A stretch of DNA of 64,000 nt from Pedobacter sp. HDW13 (GTDB lineage: Bacteria > Bacteroidota > Bacteroidia > Sphingobacteriales > Sphingobacteriaceae). Of the stretch, positions 31,996-42,061 are shown piece by piece. The notes below the pieces were generated by a model. That model saw only the letters and a program-made list of their open reading frames with translations, was not told the origin of the DNA and made no database searches. The first letter of the stretch is position 1. Every line of letters starts with the position of its first letter. The translations under genes were made by a program, and so were the position numbers. The stretch covers positions 248,001 through 312,000 of the forward strand of contig NZ_CP049868.1 of assembly GCF_011303555.1 (NCBI RefSeq). The letters are read 5' to 3'.

Positions 31996-32889
31996 ATGGG
32001 ACAATTGCATCCGGTCAAAAAGCCATCATCATCAGATTATCCTGATACCCTAACGGGCATTGAGCTTATGGTGTCGATATACAATAGTGCCAGTGAAAGT
32101 GATTGTCCTAAATCGCCTTTCCGATCTGCCGATTTCGGAATTTTAATGGTAAAAAAGGGAAGCCTGAAAATAAAAATCAATTTTGTAGAGCATACTTTAA
32201 ACTACCGCGATATTTTATGTATGATGCCCGATCATATTTACGAAATACCCGAGGAACCCAATGCCACCGTTATTTTTACGCATTTCAACAAAAGCTACCT
32301 CGCACGCAAGGGCATATTTTTTAATATTGCCGAAACTTACAAGATATTTAATGGACAGGAATTGTTAAAGTTTTCGCTTTCAAAAGCCGAATATGAGCAG
32401 GTACTGGCCGATATGATGGCGCTTCAAAACCGGCTTTCCATTTCAAAACACACCCGTCATATCGACGATATTATACACAATAGCTTCTTATCTATTGTAT
32501 ATGATATTTTTTTGCTGAACGAAAAGCAAAAGAAACTACCTTCAGCCGCCATAAACAGCAAAGTAGAACTTACCAATCGGTTTTTATCGCTGGTAGCAGA
32601 GCGTTTCAAAATAGAAAAACGGGTAATTTATTACGCAAACTGCCTGCACATTACCCCAAGGCATCTTTCACAGGTTGTTAAACAGGTTACAGGCCGATCG
32701 GCTGGAGAGCATATAGACGATTTTGTAATCAGGGAAGCTAAATTATTGCTTACCGGACATGTGCTGAACATTTCGGAAATTGCCGAAGAGCTTCATTTCA
32801 GCAATCCTTCCTTTTTTGGAAAATACTTTAAAAAACATGCGGGTTTATCGCCGTTATCGTTTAAAAGAGACAATAATATTGCGTTGTAG
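31996..32889 (+). CDS. AraC-family transcriptional regulator
   Basis: 297 residues. The N-terminal sensory half (about 40-110) is cupin-like (GILMVKKGSLKIKINFVEHTLNYRDILCMMPDHIYEI). The C-terminal double HTH contains VIYYANCLHITPRHLSQVVKQVTGRSAGEHI and LNISEIAEELHFSNPSFFGKYFKKHAGLSP, the conserved AraC end. Its stop codon lies inside the left arm of the 14-base hairpin at 32881-32916. It faces the sphingolipid operon head to head and the sulfatase PUL tail to tail; control of either is plausible, and nothing in the sequence decides. The effector is unknown. Confidence 0.9.
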   Translation: MGQLHPVKKPSSSDYPDTLTGIELMVSIYNSASESDCPKSPFRSADFGILMVKKGSLKIKINFVEHTLNYRDILCMMPDHIYEIPEEPNATVIFTHFNKSYLARKGIFFNIAETYKIFNGQELLKFSLSKAEYEQVLADMMALQNRLSISKHTRHIDDIIHNSFLSIVYDIFLLNEKQKKLPSAAINSKVELTNRFLSLVAERFKIEKRVIYYANCLHITPRHLSQVVKQVTGRSAGEHIDDFVIREAKLLLTGHVLNISEIAEELHFSNPSFFGKYFKKHAGLSPLSFKRDNNIAL

Positions 32890-32916
32890 CTTACCTCAAT
32901 CAGTAAGCTACAACGC
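32881..32916. terminator. Strong bidirectional hairpin between convergent genes
   Basis: GCGTTGTAGCTTAC (32881-32894) pairs perfectly with GTAAGCTACAACGC (32903-32916) around an 8-base loop. It contains the AraC stop codon (TAG, 32887-32889) and lies 24 bases past the stop of the sulfatase gene on the other strand. No long T-run follows either way, but a 14-base perfect stem between convergent stops is best explained as a shared terminator. Confidence 0.65.
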
Positions 32917-32940
32917 AGCATTTAACTTCCAACGGTTACT

Positions 32941-34326
32941 TTATTTTACCGTCCAGTAAGGCGAATCCGTTCTTGCTGTTAAAAGATAATCTTCTATTTC
33001 CTTAACAATATCCGGATGGGCTGCCGCCACATCTTTTGTCTCGCCAATATCGGTCTTTAAATCGTAAAGCTCTAGTTTATGGTGTCTTTTTACGCCTTTC
33101 CACCAGCCATAACGAACACCTTGTTCAAAGCCCAACTCAAAAAACTCCCAATACAGAAAACGGTCTGTTTTTGGTTTAACGCCTTTAAGTACGGGGTAAA
33201 TACTGGCTCCATCGGTTTTAAATCCGCTGGTTTTACCTGCAATTTCGCCAAATGTGGGCATAATATCGGGAAAGTACCCGGGTACATCGCTCATTTTAGG
33301 GGCATTCTTAATAAATGGTACCCATGCAATAAAAGGAATACGGATTCCACCATCATACATATCTCTTTTATAACCTTTAAGCGGACCATTCGAATCAAAA
33401 AACTCGGATACAGCCTTCAGCTGACTGGTAGGTTCTGACCGCGGCCCATTATCGGAAGCAAAAAAGACGATCGTATTTTCCGATAAACCACTTTTAATCA
33501 AATAATCTTTAATCTTACCTACCGATTGGTCCATGTAATACACCATGGCGGCATAAGTCTTCATATCTTCCGGCCAGTTTTTATTTTTATAAATGGCCTG
33601 GTCCGGCACATCGAGTGGCGAATGCGGATTGTTAAAGTTCAGCATCAAAAAGAAAGGTTTTTTACTGTCTTTTTGCGTTTTCAGGTAAGCCAATGCCTCA
33701 TCTGTACAGATATTGGTTTCGTAATAGCCCTTTCTGGCATTGGTATTGGGCTCAACCGTTACGAGTTTTCCGTTAACATAACGGTGGTCGGGCCAATAAG
33801 TACTGGCGTAGGTAGCCGGTACATTGATAAGCCAGCCCGAAAACTTATCGAAACCCCTTTGCAATGGCGTAGCCAGCGAATCGTAACCGTCAACATGCCA
33901 TTTCCCTACCAACGAGGTATTGTATCCTGCATCCTGCATCAGGTTGCCAATGGTATAATCGTTCGGCGTAAGGTTTGCCCTGTACACCACATTTTTCCCT
34001 TTTTTACCCGGAAGGCCGCCTTGCTCTGTTGCATTGCCTCTGATGGTAGCATGCCCGGTATTGAGACCGGTAAGGATAGAACCCCTTGAAGGTGAACAAA
34101 CTGGTGCCCCGGCATAAAATTCGGTAAAGCGTGTACCTTCCCGGGCCAGTTTATCGATATTGGGTGTAAGGATCAGTTTTTGTCCGTAAACACCCACATC
34201 CCCATAACCGAGATCATCGGCCAGAATAAAAACAATATTGGGTTTCTGCCCTGGTTTTCGCTGGGCAACAGACAATCCGCTAAAAAGGATGGAGAAACCT
34301 GCTATAATTAAACTTTTTCTGATCAT
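32941..34326 (-). CDS. Type I sulfatase (sulfatase PUL 2)
   Basis: 461 residues with signal peptide MIRKSLIIAGFSILFSGLSVAQ, so exported. Metal site PNIVFILADDLGYGDVG (29-45); formylglycine motif C77-S-P-S-R81 then GSILTGLNTGHATIRGN; later HSPLDVP and FFASDNGPRSEPTSQ with the D-N metal pair. It is close in build to the S1 glycan sulfatases (compact, about 460 residues) and differs from the 771-residue arylsulfatase of PUL 1. It starts 14 bases after the SusD stop, so it is in one operon with that SusCD pair. The sulfated substrate is unknown. Confidence 0.92.
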   Translation of the reverse strand: MIRKSLIIAGFSILFSGLSVAQRKPGQKPNIVFILADDLGYGDVGVYGQKLILTPNIDKLAREGTRFTEFYAGAPVCSPSRGSILTGLNTGHATIRGNATEQGGLPGKKGKNVVYRANLTPNDYTIGNLMQDAGYNTSLVGKWHVDGYDSLATPLQRGFDKFSGWLINVPATYASTYWPDHRYVNGKLVTVEPNTNARKGYYETNICTDEALAYLKTQKDSKKPFFLMLNFNNPHSPLDVPDQAIYKNKNWPEDMKTYAAMVYYMDQSVGKIKDYLIKSGLSENTIVFFASDNGPRSEPTSQLKAVSEFFDSNGPLKGYKRDMYDGGIRIPFIAWVPFIKNAPKMSDVPGYFPDIMPTFGEIAGKTSGFKTDGASIYPVLKGVKPKTDRFLYWEFFELGFEQGVRYGWWKGVKRHHKLELYDLKTDIGETKDVAAAHPDIVKEIEDYLLTARTDSPYWTVK

Positions 34327-34340
34327 TTCGTAAATATAAC

Positions 34341-35831
34341 TTAATTGTAGCCGGGATTTTGCACATAAAGTCCTGGAGCAGTCTGAATTTCTGATGCCGG
34401 CACCGGATAAATAACATAATTCGGCACAATCTCATTGATTTTGGTAATTGCATCGGCAATTCTCCAGGCATTCATTTGCGAAATGGCCAATCCTTCGCGC
34501 ACCAGATCGTTCCAGCGCAAACCTTCGCCTAAAAACTCTCTCTGCCGCTCCTGCATTAGGGTTTGGATATTTACATTGGATAATGCGCCTACCCCTGCCC
34601 TGGCCCTTACCTGGTTTACCGCAGCATCCACATCGGCCTGCGTACCCGGAGCGCCATGCAAGATACATTCTGCTTTCATGAGCAATATATCGGTATACCG
34701 CAGCACAATAAAATTAACAGACCAATCTCTTCCAGACAGACCTTTTTTAGCCACGTCGATATATTTTTTAATAAATGGACCTGGTGTGTAGCTCGTAGCC
34801 ACATTAAAAGAATACCTGATATCTGTTCCACTTACGGTATTGGTGGTATAGGCAGTTACTAAACTTTTAGCCACCGGAAAAGTACTTGCCCCATAGCCAT
34901 TTCCATAACTATTGGAAATGCCATTGCTGGTCCAGTAAGCTACAGGCACCAAATGCGAAGGAAAACCGGCACCGTTTAAACTCGACGCAAACTGCACATC
35001 GAAAACGACTTCGCTATTGTTCTCGTTGGTATAAGAAAATATAGATGAATAATTATTGGCAAAACTGTAAGGACTACCAGTAAGTACGGCATCGAACTGG
35101 GCAGCAGCCTTATTGTATTCGTTGCTGTTTAGCCCCGGTCCGTTTATACCGTAAGTTGGCCCTGATTTGGTGAGGTAAACCAATCCCAATAGCCCTTTTG
35201 CAACATATGATGTTGGCCTGCCCAGATCGGCACCGGTAAAGGTTGTGGGTAAATTGGTGGCTGCATATTGCAGATCCGATTCAATCAATGCATACACATC
35301 AGCCACTGGACTCCTGGGGATCGTTGCCACCTCGGCGGCACTCTTTACTGTCGAAATTAATGGCACCTGACCAAAAGTCCTTACCAAAGAGAAATAATAA
35401 AACGCCCTTAAAAACCGTACTTCGGCAGTGTAACGCGTAGCATTTGCAGCCGTAAGCACACTTCCTTTGGTTTCGAGGGCAGCCAACACGGTATTTGCAT
35501 TATAAATACCATTAAAATTGGCCTTCCAGGCAGTTGATATAAAGCCAGTAGTGGTAATACTGGGGGTAAAATTATTAATTCCGTCCCAGTCGCGGTTACC
35601 ATCAGAAGTTGCATTGATGTTATCGCTGCGCATTTCGCCCAGCCACAATGCCTGACTGGGGTAATTGTTTAATTGCGAATAAACCCCATTTACCGCCTGA
35701 AGAAAGTCGTTATTGTTGGTAAAAAAGTTTTCGGTAGCTAAGCTCGACTCTGGTGTTTGATTTAACTGTTTTTCGCAACTGGTTAGTAGCAGCAATGCGG
35801 CGAACAGGGTTAAGTATATTTTCGTTTTCAT
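34341..35831 (-). CDS. SusD/RagB family outer-membrane lipoprotein (sulfatase PUL 2)
   Basis: 496 residues; lipoprotein signal MKTKIYLTLFAALLLLTSC with Cys19 acylated. Family hallmarks: LNQTPESSLATENFFTNNNDFLQAVNGVYSQL, the helical AEVRFLRAFYYFSLVRTFGQVPLI, GLLGLVYLT, ERQREFLGEGLRWNDLVR and the final APGLYVQNPGYN. It binds glycan at the surface and lids the SusC channel encoded just upstream (stop to start 9 bases). The sulfatase follows. Confidence 0.93.
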   Translation of the reverse strand: MKTKIYLTLFAALLLLTSCEKQLNQTPESSLATENFFTNNNDFLQAVNGVYSQLNNYPSQALWLGEMRSDNINATSDGNRDWDGINNFTPSITTTGFISTAWKANFNGIYNANTVLAALETKGSVLTAANATRYTAEVRFLRAFYYFSLVRTFGQVPLISTVKSAAEVATIPRSPVADVYALIESDLQYAATNLPTTFTGADLGRPTSYVAKGLLGLVYLTKSGPTYGINGPGLNSNEYNKAAAQFDAVLTGSPYSFANNYSSIFSYTNENNSEVVFDVQFASSLNGAGFPSHLVPVAYWTSNGISNSYGNGYGASTFPVAKSLVTAYTTNTVSGTDIRYSFNVATSYTPGPFIKKYIDVAKKGLSGRDWSVNFIVLRYTDILLMKAECILHGAPGTQADVDAAVNQVRARAGVGALSNVNIQTLMQERQREFLGEGLRWNDLVREGLAISQMNAWRIADAITKINEIVPNYVIYPVPASEIQTAPGLYVQNPGYN

Positions 35832-35840
35832 CTTATTTTA

Positions 35841-38800
35841 CTAAAAGCCAATGTTTATACCAATTGAAGCAGTTTTACTTAATGGCGCAGAACCATAATC
35901 GCCCGATATGGCGTAACTGGCATCGCCACTTACATTTGTATTTTGGGCTTCGGGATTTGCCCCACCTTTATATTCATCGTAAGAGAAGTAGTTTTCAAGG
36001 GCGATAAAGATCCTTGCCGAAGAAATACCCGATGTTTTGATTAAACCTTTCAGGTTATAGCCCAAAGTAATATTCTGCACCCGTAAAAAATCGCTCGAAT
36101 AAACCCAGTCAGAGGTTACGTTAGGATAAGTATAGCTTGCGCCCAATTTACCTCTCGGGGCATCTGGATTGGGATCTGCGGCACTCCATCGGTCTCTCCA
36201 CACCCCGAGCACATTTGCTGTGGTGCTACCCGAAAAATCAATCGCTCTGCCGAGGTAAGAAAGTATCGATCCGCCGTGCTGGCCATATAACTGTATACCG
36301 AGATCAAAATTTCCGTACTTGAAATTGTTTGTCCAGCCCCAGGTATATTTAGGTGAAGGCTGACCACCAATTACCCGGTCTGCAGCACTGATTTTTCCGT
36401 CGCCGTTGGCATCAATATACTTTGCATCGCCTACTTTCTGACCAGATACTTTGGCCACTGCAGGATTCGCAAGATCGGCGGCAGTTAAAATTCCGTCTGT
36501 TTTGGTAATGTAATAGCTAAATGCGGGCAACCCTTCGCGCAATAAATAGGGCGCATTACTACCACTGTAGGCAGAAGCAATTTCAATATCGGCATGTGTT
36601 GGCCCAAGCTCAGTTACCGTATTTTTATTGAAGGCAATATTGGCGCTCATTGACCAGGTAAAACTGGCTGTTTTTACGTTTACGGTATTCAAACCGAACT
36701 CCAACCCCTTGTTTACCACAGCGCCAATGTTTTGCAGGCTAGTACTAAAACCACTTGCCGATAATACAGGCAAATTCAACAACAGGTCGGTATTCTTTTT
36801 ATGATAAGCATCGAAAGTAAAATTGATCCTGTTGGCCAAAAGACTTAAATCTATACCCAAATCGTATGTATTGGAGGTTTCCCATTTCAACGCTTTATTG
36901 GCAAGGCCCGATACCACCTGGCCTGTAGCCGTGGTAGGTGTATTGCCTCCAAAAACGTAATTCGAATTCACCAGTGTACTGATGGCATTGTAATCGCCAA
37001 TATTGTTATTGCCCGATTTACCCCAGCTTAAGCGCAGTTTCAGCTCATTAATGGCTTTAACATCCTTAAGAAAAGATTCTTCTGAAATTTTCCATCCGGC
37101 CGATACTGAAGGAAAGGTTCCCCAGCGATTTTCGGAGCCAAACTTAGATGAAGCATCTCTTCTGAGGGTACCCGATAAGAGATATGTATCTTTAAAGACG
37201 TATTGCAACCTGCTGTAATACGAAAACAAGGTATTATTTGCCGCAGTTGAAGTTCCGGTAGTGGTTACCCCTGCCGAGTTGGCAATGGCATTACTTAAGG
37301 TTTTAATGATATCGTTAGCAAAACCTCCGGCTGTAGCCAGGCTCACTCCTTCTGTATGCACAATATTGTACGATACACCGGCAATGGCCGATATTTTGTG
37401 CAAGCCAGCGATTGTGATGGTATAATTCAAGGTATTTTCATTCAGGAAATTCTGTTTTTTGGTTACCGCATAAGCACCTGTAGAGTAAAGGCCCGGATTG
37501 GTTAATAATGCCGAAGCCACGCCAACCGTAACCTGATCGGAAGTATACCTTGAAGTATTGCGGTCTACGTTATCGTAGTTTACGCTCGATCTGAGTGATA
37601 AGCCTTTTACAATCTGATAATCGGCATAGATGGAGGCCAGTAATCTGGAAGTTTTAATTTTATTGATGGCCGTTTCGAGATAAGCATAGGGGCTGATGAG
37701 CCTAGGACTTGCCCAGGTATAGGTACTGTTTCCGTAAGCACCAGAATTTAACCCGGCGGTGCTTTCAACCACAGGCACCATTTGCAGGGCATTCATCAAC
37801 TGATTATCTTTTCCCTCTCCCGGAGGCGCATTGTTAACCGAATATGATGGTGCCAGATTGATTCCGAATTTGAGTTTCTTGCTGGCATTAGCCTCTACAT
37901 TGGCCCTTATACCGTAATTCTTAAAGTTGGAATTAATTAGTGTTCCATTTTGGTTAAGCACATTGCCGGAGATAAAATAACTTACATTTTCGGAGCCTCC
38001 GCTGGCCGAAACCTCATAGTTTTGATAGGGTGCCCGCGTAAAGATCGCATCCTGCCAGTCTACATAATCAAGTCCGGGGTGCCCGGCCTGTGCCCAGCGC
38101 GGATCAGTCATGTAAGTTGTATTAATCGTTCCTGCGGCCAGCCCCAAAATCGCCGCGCGTTCTGCATTGGTTTGGCTGCTCGTTCTGCCTGTACCAGAAG
38201 CCACCCAGGCATTGTTGGCCAATTCTGTAGCCTGCGCCACCCATTCATCGGCCCTGAGCATATCAATTTTCCGCGCTATAGTACTGATGCCTGCATTGGC
38301 ATTTACACTAATTTTTGCTTTGCCTGTAATCCCTTTCTTGGTTGTAATAATTACCACTCCGTTTGCTGCACGCGACCCATAAATGGCTCCTGCTGCTGCA
38401 TCTTTCAGCACCTGTACACTTTCGATATCGTTAGGATTAAGGTTATCTAGCGGACTGTTGGCAATACCGCCGGCAGCATTTTGGCTGGCTACATCTAAAG
38501 GGAAACCATCTAACACATAAAGCGGCTCGTTACCTGCAGTAATTGAGCCCGCACCACGCACCTGAATACTTAAACCTGCACCCGGCGTAGCACTTTGCTG
38601 TCTTACCTGCACACCAGCCATCTGACCAATTAGCGCCTGTTCTACCCGTGATATAGGTTTTTCTTCTACTGCTTTCGCATTAAAGGAGGCCACAGCGCCC
38701 AGTACATCGCTTTTTCTTTGGCTACCATAACCTACTACAAGCACTTCTTCGAGCTTACTTTGATCGGGATCGAGTTTTACCGATACCGGTTGGCCATTGT

Positions 38801-39197
38801 AAACAAGTTCTTTTGTTTTGTAACCTACATACGTGAAAACTAAAGTTGGCTGGTTCAAATCGGTAACAAGCTGAAATTCACCATCGGGATTAGTTGAAAC
38901 CACCTGAGTAGTTCCTTTAACCCTAACGCTTACGCCAGGTAAAGGCAGGTTCTTTTCGTCGGTTACTTTCCCCTTAATGGTAACTGCTTTCAGCTTTGCT
39001 CCAGAAACCGGATTAAAGGCCGTACCAGCCACATTTAAATGATTGGGGAAATTAATATTTGGTTGCTCACCGTTTATTTTTGCCGAGGCCGGTATAAGAG
39101 CAGCAATGAGGAGCATTCCTGTTAAACCGGGCAATAAAAATGTTTTGGAAAAGTGGGCACTATGCGAGTCCTTCCAGGACTTTCCGCGTATTTTCAT
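35841..39197 (-). CDS. SusC/RagA TonB-dependent transporter (sulfatase PUL 2)
   Basis: The frame is open from a TTG at 39236; the first ATG, at 39197 (MKIRGKSWKDSHSAHF), is the more likely start and gives 1118 residues. Order: signal region ending LIPASAKING; carboxypeptidase-regulatory-like domain (TIKGKVTDEKNLPLPGVSVRVKGTT); TonB plug (EEVLVVGYGSQRKSDVLGAVASFNAKAVEEKPI; DAAAGAIYGSRAANGVVIITTKKG); then the 22-strand barrel with the terminal ASIGINIGF. It imports a surface-captured glycan with energy from TonB/ExbBD. It is intact, unlike the SusC at 16530. A promoter about 450 bases upstream (39651-39682) implies a long leader. Confidence 0.93.
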   Translation of the reverse strand: MKIRGKSWKDSHSAHFSKTFLLPGLTGMLLIAALIPASAKINGEQPNINFPNHLNVAGTAFNPVSGAKLKAVTIKGKVTDEKNLPLPGVSVRVKGTTQVVSTNPDGEFQLVTDLNQPTLVFTYVGYKTKELVYNGQPVSVKLDPDQSKLEEVLVVGYGSQRKSDVLGAVASFNAKAVEEKPISRVEQALIGQMAGVQVRQQSATPGAGLSIQVRGAGSITAGNEPLYVLDGFPLDVASQNAAGGIANSPLDNLNPNDIESVQVLKDAAAGAIYGSRAANGVVIITTKKGITGKAKISVNANAGISTIARKIDMLRADEWVAQATELANNAWVASGTGRTSSQTNAERAAILGLAAGTINTTYMTDPRWAQAGHPGLDYVDWQDAIFTRAPYQNYEVSASGGSENVSYFISGNVLNQNGTLINSNFKNYGIRANVEANASKKLKFGINLAPSYSVNNAPPGEGKDNQLMNALQMVPVVESTAGLNSGAYGNSTYTWASPRLISPYAYLETAINKIKTSRLLASIYADYQIVKGLSLRSSVNYDNVDRNTSRYTSDQVTVGVASALLTNPGLYSTGAYAVTKKQNFLNENTLNYTITIAGLHKISAIAGVSYNIVHTEGVSLATAGGFANDIIKTLSNAIANSAGVTTTGTSTAANNTLFSYYSRLQYVFKDTYLLSGTLRRDASSKFGSENRWGTFPSVSAGWKISEESFLKDVKAINELKLRLSWGKSGNNNIGDYNAISTLVNSNYVFGGNTPTTATGQVVSGLANKALKWETSNTYDLGIDLSLLANRINFTFDAYHKKNTDLLLNLPVLSASGFSTSLQNIGAVVNKGLEFGLNTVNVKTASFTWSMSANIAFNKNTVTELGPTHADIEIASAYSGSNAPYLLREGLPAFSYYITKTDGILTAADLANPAVAKVSGQKVGDAKYIDANGDGKISAADRVIGGQPSPKYTWGWTNNFKYGNFDLGIQLYGQHGGSILSYLGRAIDFSGSTTANVLGVWRDRWSAADPNPDAPRGKLGASYTYPNVTSDWVYSSDFLRVQNITLGYNLKGLIKTSGISSARIFIALENYFSYDEYKGGANPEAQNTNVSGDASYAISGDYGSAPLSKTASIGINIGF

Positions 39198-39309
39198 AAT
39201 GGATATTGGTTTATGCCAATCATGAATTTGCAACAAGCTTCATCAGCATGAAAAGTTCTCCTGCAGAATTCATAATTTTAGCATGATCATTGAATAAATT
39301 GACCGGATG

Positions 39310-39322
39310 CAACGCCAATTGA
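39310..39322 (-). promoter_or_regulatory. Second copy of the 13-base susC leader motif
   Basis: CAACGCCAATTGA, identical to 19681-19693, in the leader of the second sulfatase-linked susC, 112 bases before its ATG and inside the predicted transcript. Confidence 0.4.
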
Positions 39323-39650
39323 TCTCCGGTTAAATGGTCGGATTTGTGGAGAGTGCAGCAATGCACTTTCCCTTTGTATTAATGGTGTAATTATCTGTTG
39401 TTAGTGCGCTCCTTTCTATACCAGGGTATCATATTTAATATTTTGTGTTAGCCTAAACCAGCGCATTTTTTTGGCGGTGGCGTTATTTTATTGCATTACT
39501 GATGTAGGCAAGATCATACATCATTTGAAAGAAAAATCAGGTTCAGCAAAAACCAGAAAAATGACTACAGGATACACCAGATAGCAGAACAGTATTAGGG
39601 GTATTATTTTTAATAATCATAATCTATATTAAATCTATCGTATTAGTAGT

Positions 39651-39682
39651 CAAAATTATATTATCCTAACATACCCTACAAA
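39651..39682 (-). promoter_or_regulatory. Bacteroidota-type promoter for the susC operon
   Basis: On the minus strand TTTG (39682-39679), a 20-base spacer and TAATTTTG (39658-39651) match the Bacteroidota consensus TTTG / TAnnTTTG. Transcription would begin near 39645 and run about 450 bases before the susC ATG. Confidence 0.55.
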
Positions 39683-40017
39683 CTTTTAGCAAATTTTACG
39701 ATTTTGATAATTTTTAGACTTCCGGCAACGATGGCGTAAAAAAATATAGCAACAAAAATTATTCGATTTACAAAGGATTGTTTTTTTAAGACATGAAACG
39801 TAACCTATCTACCTACTCATTTATTAGCAATTCGTAATTATCCATTCTTTTCCTTGCAATTTTATCATTACCAAAGCAGCAAGATGAGTTACCTGTAGCG
39901 AAAACGCGTTTCATATGAATGGGAAATACCGCTTTCCGCTTACAAAACAAGACGATATGGCTGTAAATAAATTCGTACAGCGCTATTTTCTAACAAAGCT
40001 TTATATTGGCTGGGAAT

Positions 40018-41238
40018 ATGCAGTTTTTGAATCTTTTAGTCAGCACCTGCTGCCTTTTTTTGCTTCTATTCTCTATAAATCTATTTTTCGCAAAAAAAGG
40101 GAACAAAACACTCAATGTTTTACTTTCACTTTTATTTTTTGCCCGTTTCGGTCAGATTTTAATTTCTGCACTCATTGCCGCCGAAAAACCGGTAACACTG
40201 GTATATGTATTTCAGGCCTTTACCCCGCTCTACTACGCGGCTCCTGCTTGCTTTTACCTTTATATTTCAGGCTTTATCAATAAAAGTACTGCTTTACGAA
40301 AGTGGCAGTGGCTACATTTTATTCCTGCGTTGTTGGCACTTATCCATGTGCTGCCCTGGCAAGGCTGGCCCGAGCTAGACTGGGCCACCATTCCGAAACA
40401 GTTGGCAGACAATGGCTACTTCTCGCTTAAAACTCAAACGGGGCTTTTCCCTAACTATTTCCATTACACCTTACGCCCTATTCTGGTATTCTCTTACTTA
40501 TGCCTGGCCTGGGTGTATTATTACCGAAAAATGGATAAAACAACCAAAACCGACGAACCCGGAAAGCGCTGGATTGTTTTCTTTCTCCGCGTAGCCACGT
40601 TTTTTCAATTGTTAAGCTTAACCCCTGTAATTTTAAGGGGACTACATATCTCCTACACCCAGCCCTCGTTTGTAATTATCAATTGCTTGTCGTTACTATT
40701 CCTGGTATTGTATGCCCTGCACAAACCGTACATTTTTTATGGTTATTTACTAGTATCGGTAGACTTGGATAAAAAAAATATACGAGAGCAGTTTGAACCA
40801 GATGTAGCCCTTAGCAAGGCGGCAAGCCTAAACTTACAGCCTTTAAAGGATGAACAAATTGCAAAACCCACAAAAAAGGTAAACTTATCGGAAGAACAGC
40901 TTGCTGAACTCTCGCAATCCATGGGAACTTTGATGGAACAGGAACAACTTTATTTGCTTCACGAGTTTCAGATTATTGATCTGGCTGCAAAGCTCAATAT
41001 CCCTGTTCACCATTGTTCTTATATCATCAACAATACGATTGGCAAAAATTTTCGCGACTGGATAAACGGTTACAGGGTCGAGCATTTTTTAGTCCAGCAC
41101 CCCATAAAAAGCGACAAGTTAACCATCGAGGCCATTGCATCTGAATCGGGTTTTAAAAGTCTGGCCACTTTTTACAATGCTTTTAAAAAAGAAAAGGGAG
41201 TTATGCCTACCAACTATTTCAACAAAGAATTAAGCTAA
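40018..41238 (+). CDS. Membrane-bound AraC-type regulator with seven-helix sensor
   Basis: The ATG at 40018 (MQFLNLLVSTCCLFLLLF) is preferred over an in-frame TTG at 40006. About 406 residues. The first 240 or so form roughly seven hydrophobic helices (NVLLSLLFFARFGQILISALIA; WLHFIPALLALIHVLPW; PILVFSYLCLAWVYYY; FVIINCLSLLFLVLYALH). A linker and an AraC DNA-binding domain follow (about 315-406: FQIIDLAAKLNIPVHHCSYIINNTIGKNFRDWINGYRVEHF; LTIEAIASESGFKSLATFYNAFKKEKGVMP). This build is common in Bacteroidota and probably senses a small molecule or membrane state. It is divergent from the susC operon at 39197 and may control it; the ligand is unknown. Confidence 0.88.
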   Translation: MQFLNLLVSTCCLFLLLFSINLFFAKKGNKTLNVLLSLLFFARFGQILISALIAAEKPVTLVYVFQAFTPLYYAAPACFYLYISGFINKSTALRKWQWLHFIPALLALIHVLPWQGWPELDWATIPKQLADNGYFSLKTQTGLFPNYFHYTLRPILVFSYLCLAWVYYYRKMDKTTKTDEPGKRWIVFFLRVATFFQLLSLTPVILRGLHISYTQPSFVIINCLSLLFLVLYALHKPYIFYGYLLVSVDLDKKNIREQFEPDVALSKAASLNLQPLKDEQIAKPTKKVNLSEEQLAELSQSMGTLMEQEQLYLLHEFQIIDLAAKLNIPVHHCSYIINNTIGKNFRDWINGYRVEHFLVQHPIKSDKLTIEAIASESGFKSLATFYNAFKKEKGVMPTNYFNKELS

Positions 41239-41437
41239 AAAGCCCCTTTTTGGCCTGTTTTTGGTCTAACGGCTGAATAGTTAGAGGTCGATTGCCCTTC
41301 AATAGCGGGCGATTCTGGCATTGAGGAATAACTTTGCATAGTTAACCAAACAAATCCGATGACTTGCCAGGCAAGCAGATTTGAGGTTACAGAGAAAATG
41401 CTGTCCCATTAATTTTTCTATTTAGCAGGTTTAATAA

Positions 41438-42055
41438 ATGCAATATCTGAGCACTCATTCTTCTATGCTTCCGCTTTTTCAGTACCTGGAAAAGTTTCAT
41501 CCCCTTTCGGGTGAATTTAAAGCTTCTTACGAAAAAAATTGTAAGGTAATTCATGTAAAAAAGTATAAACATGTACTCTCACCGATCGACAACAATACTT
41601 CGCTTTACTTTTTAGTGAGTGGCCTGGTACGTGGATTTGTTAAGGATGGAAAAAAAGATATCAGCACCTGGTTTAGTTTCGGCAATGAGATTATTGGTGC
41701 GATACGTCACCCGTTTGACCATGACAACCATTCGATAGAATATTTACAGGCGCTGGAAGACTGCGTGTTGATTAGCATTCCGTATAACCTGATCGAGGCG
41801 GCTTACTCGCACTATCCGGAAGCTAACCTGATTGGCAGAAAACTTTTTGAGCTGCATTACTACGCTGCATCTGACAGGGCAATTCTGGCAAGAATCCCCA
41901 ATGCATCGAAAAGGTACCGTAAACTCGAAGCCAATGGGTTGGCTTTTGATAAAGTCCCCAAACGCTACCTGGCCAGTTATTTAGGCATACGTTTGGAAAC
42001 CATGAGCAGGATTAGCACCAAATTTTTGGTTGCCGATCTTCATGCGGCATCCTGA
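41438..42055 (+). CDS. Crp/Fnr-family regulator
   Basis: 205 residues: an N-terminal cyclic-nucleotide-binding-like beta roll (about 30-125; VIHVKKYKHVLSPIDNNTSLYFLVSGLVRGFVKDGKKDISTWFSFGNEIIGA) and a C-terminal winged helix (LAFDKVPKRYLASYLGIRLETMSRISTKF). The phosphate-binding cassette of true cAMP receptors is not evident and there are no FNR-type cysteines, so the signal is unclear; many Bacteroidota members of this group respond to unknown cues. It converges on the epimerase gene with only 6 bases between stops. Nothing ties it to the sialic-acid genes except position. Confidence 0.88.
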   Translation: MQYLSTHSSMLPLFQYLEKFHPLSGEFKASYEKNCKVIHVKKYKHVLSPIDNNTSLYFLVSGLVRGFVKDGKKDISTWFSFGNEIIGAIRHPFDHDNHSIEYLQALEDCVLISIPYNLIEAAYSHYPEANLIGRKLFELHYYAASDRAILARIPNASKRYRKLEANGLAFDKVPKRYLASYLGIRLETMSRISTKFLVADLHAAS

Positions 42056-42061
42056 GCTAAA

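Larger units (their letters stand above)
39237..40017. other. Long control region between susC and a membrane AraC gene
   Basis: A stretch of about 780 bases with no supported gene. It contains the shared leader motif (39310-39322) and a good minus-strand promoter (39651-39682). The rest is AT-rich. A plus-strand frame starting near 39915 is a shadow of the AraC gene. Confidence 0.45.

Noticed and set aside
41539..41546. TTGTAAGG inside the Crp/Fnr gene, resembling the ECF -35 box
   Set aside because: No CGAC box follows at 14 bases, and the site is coding.
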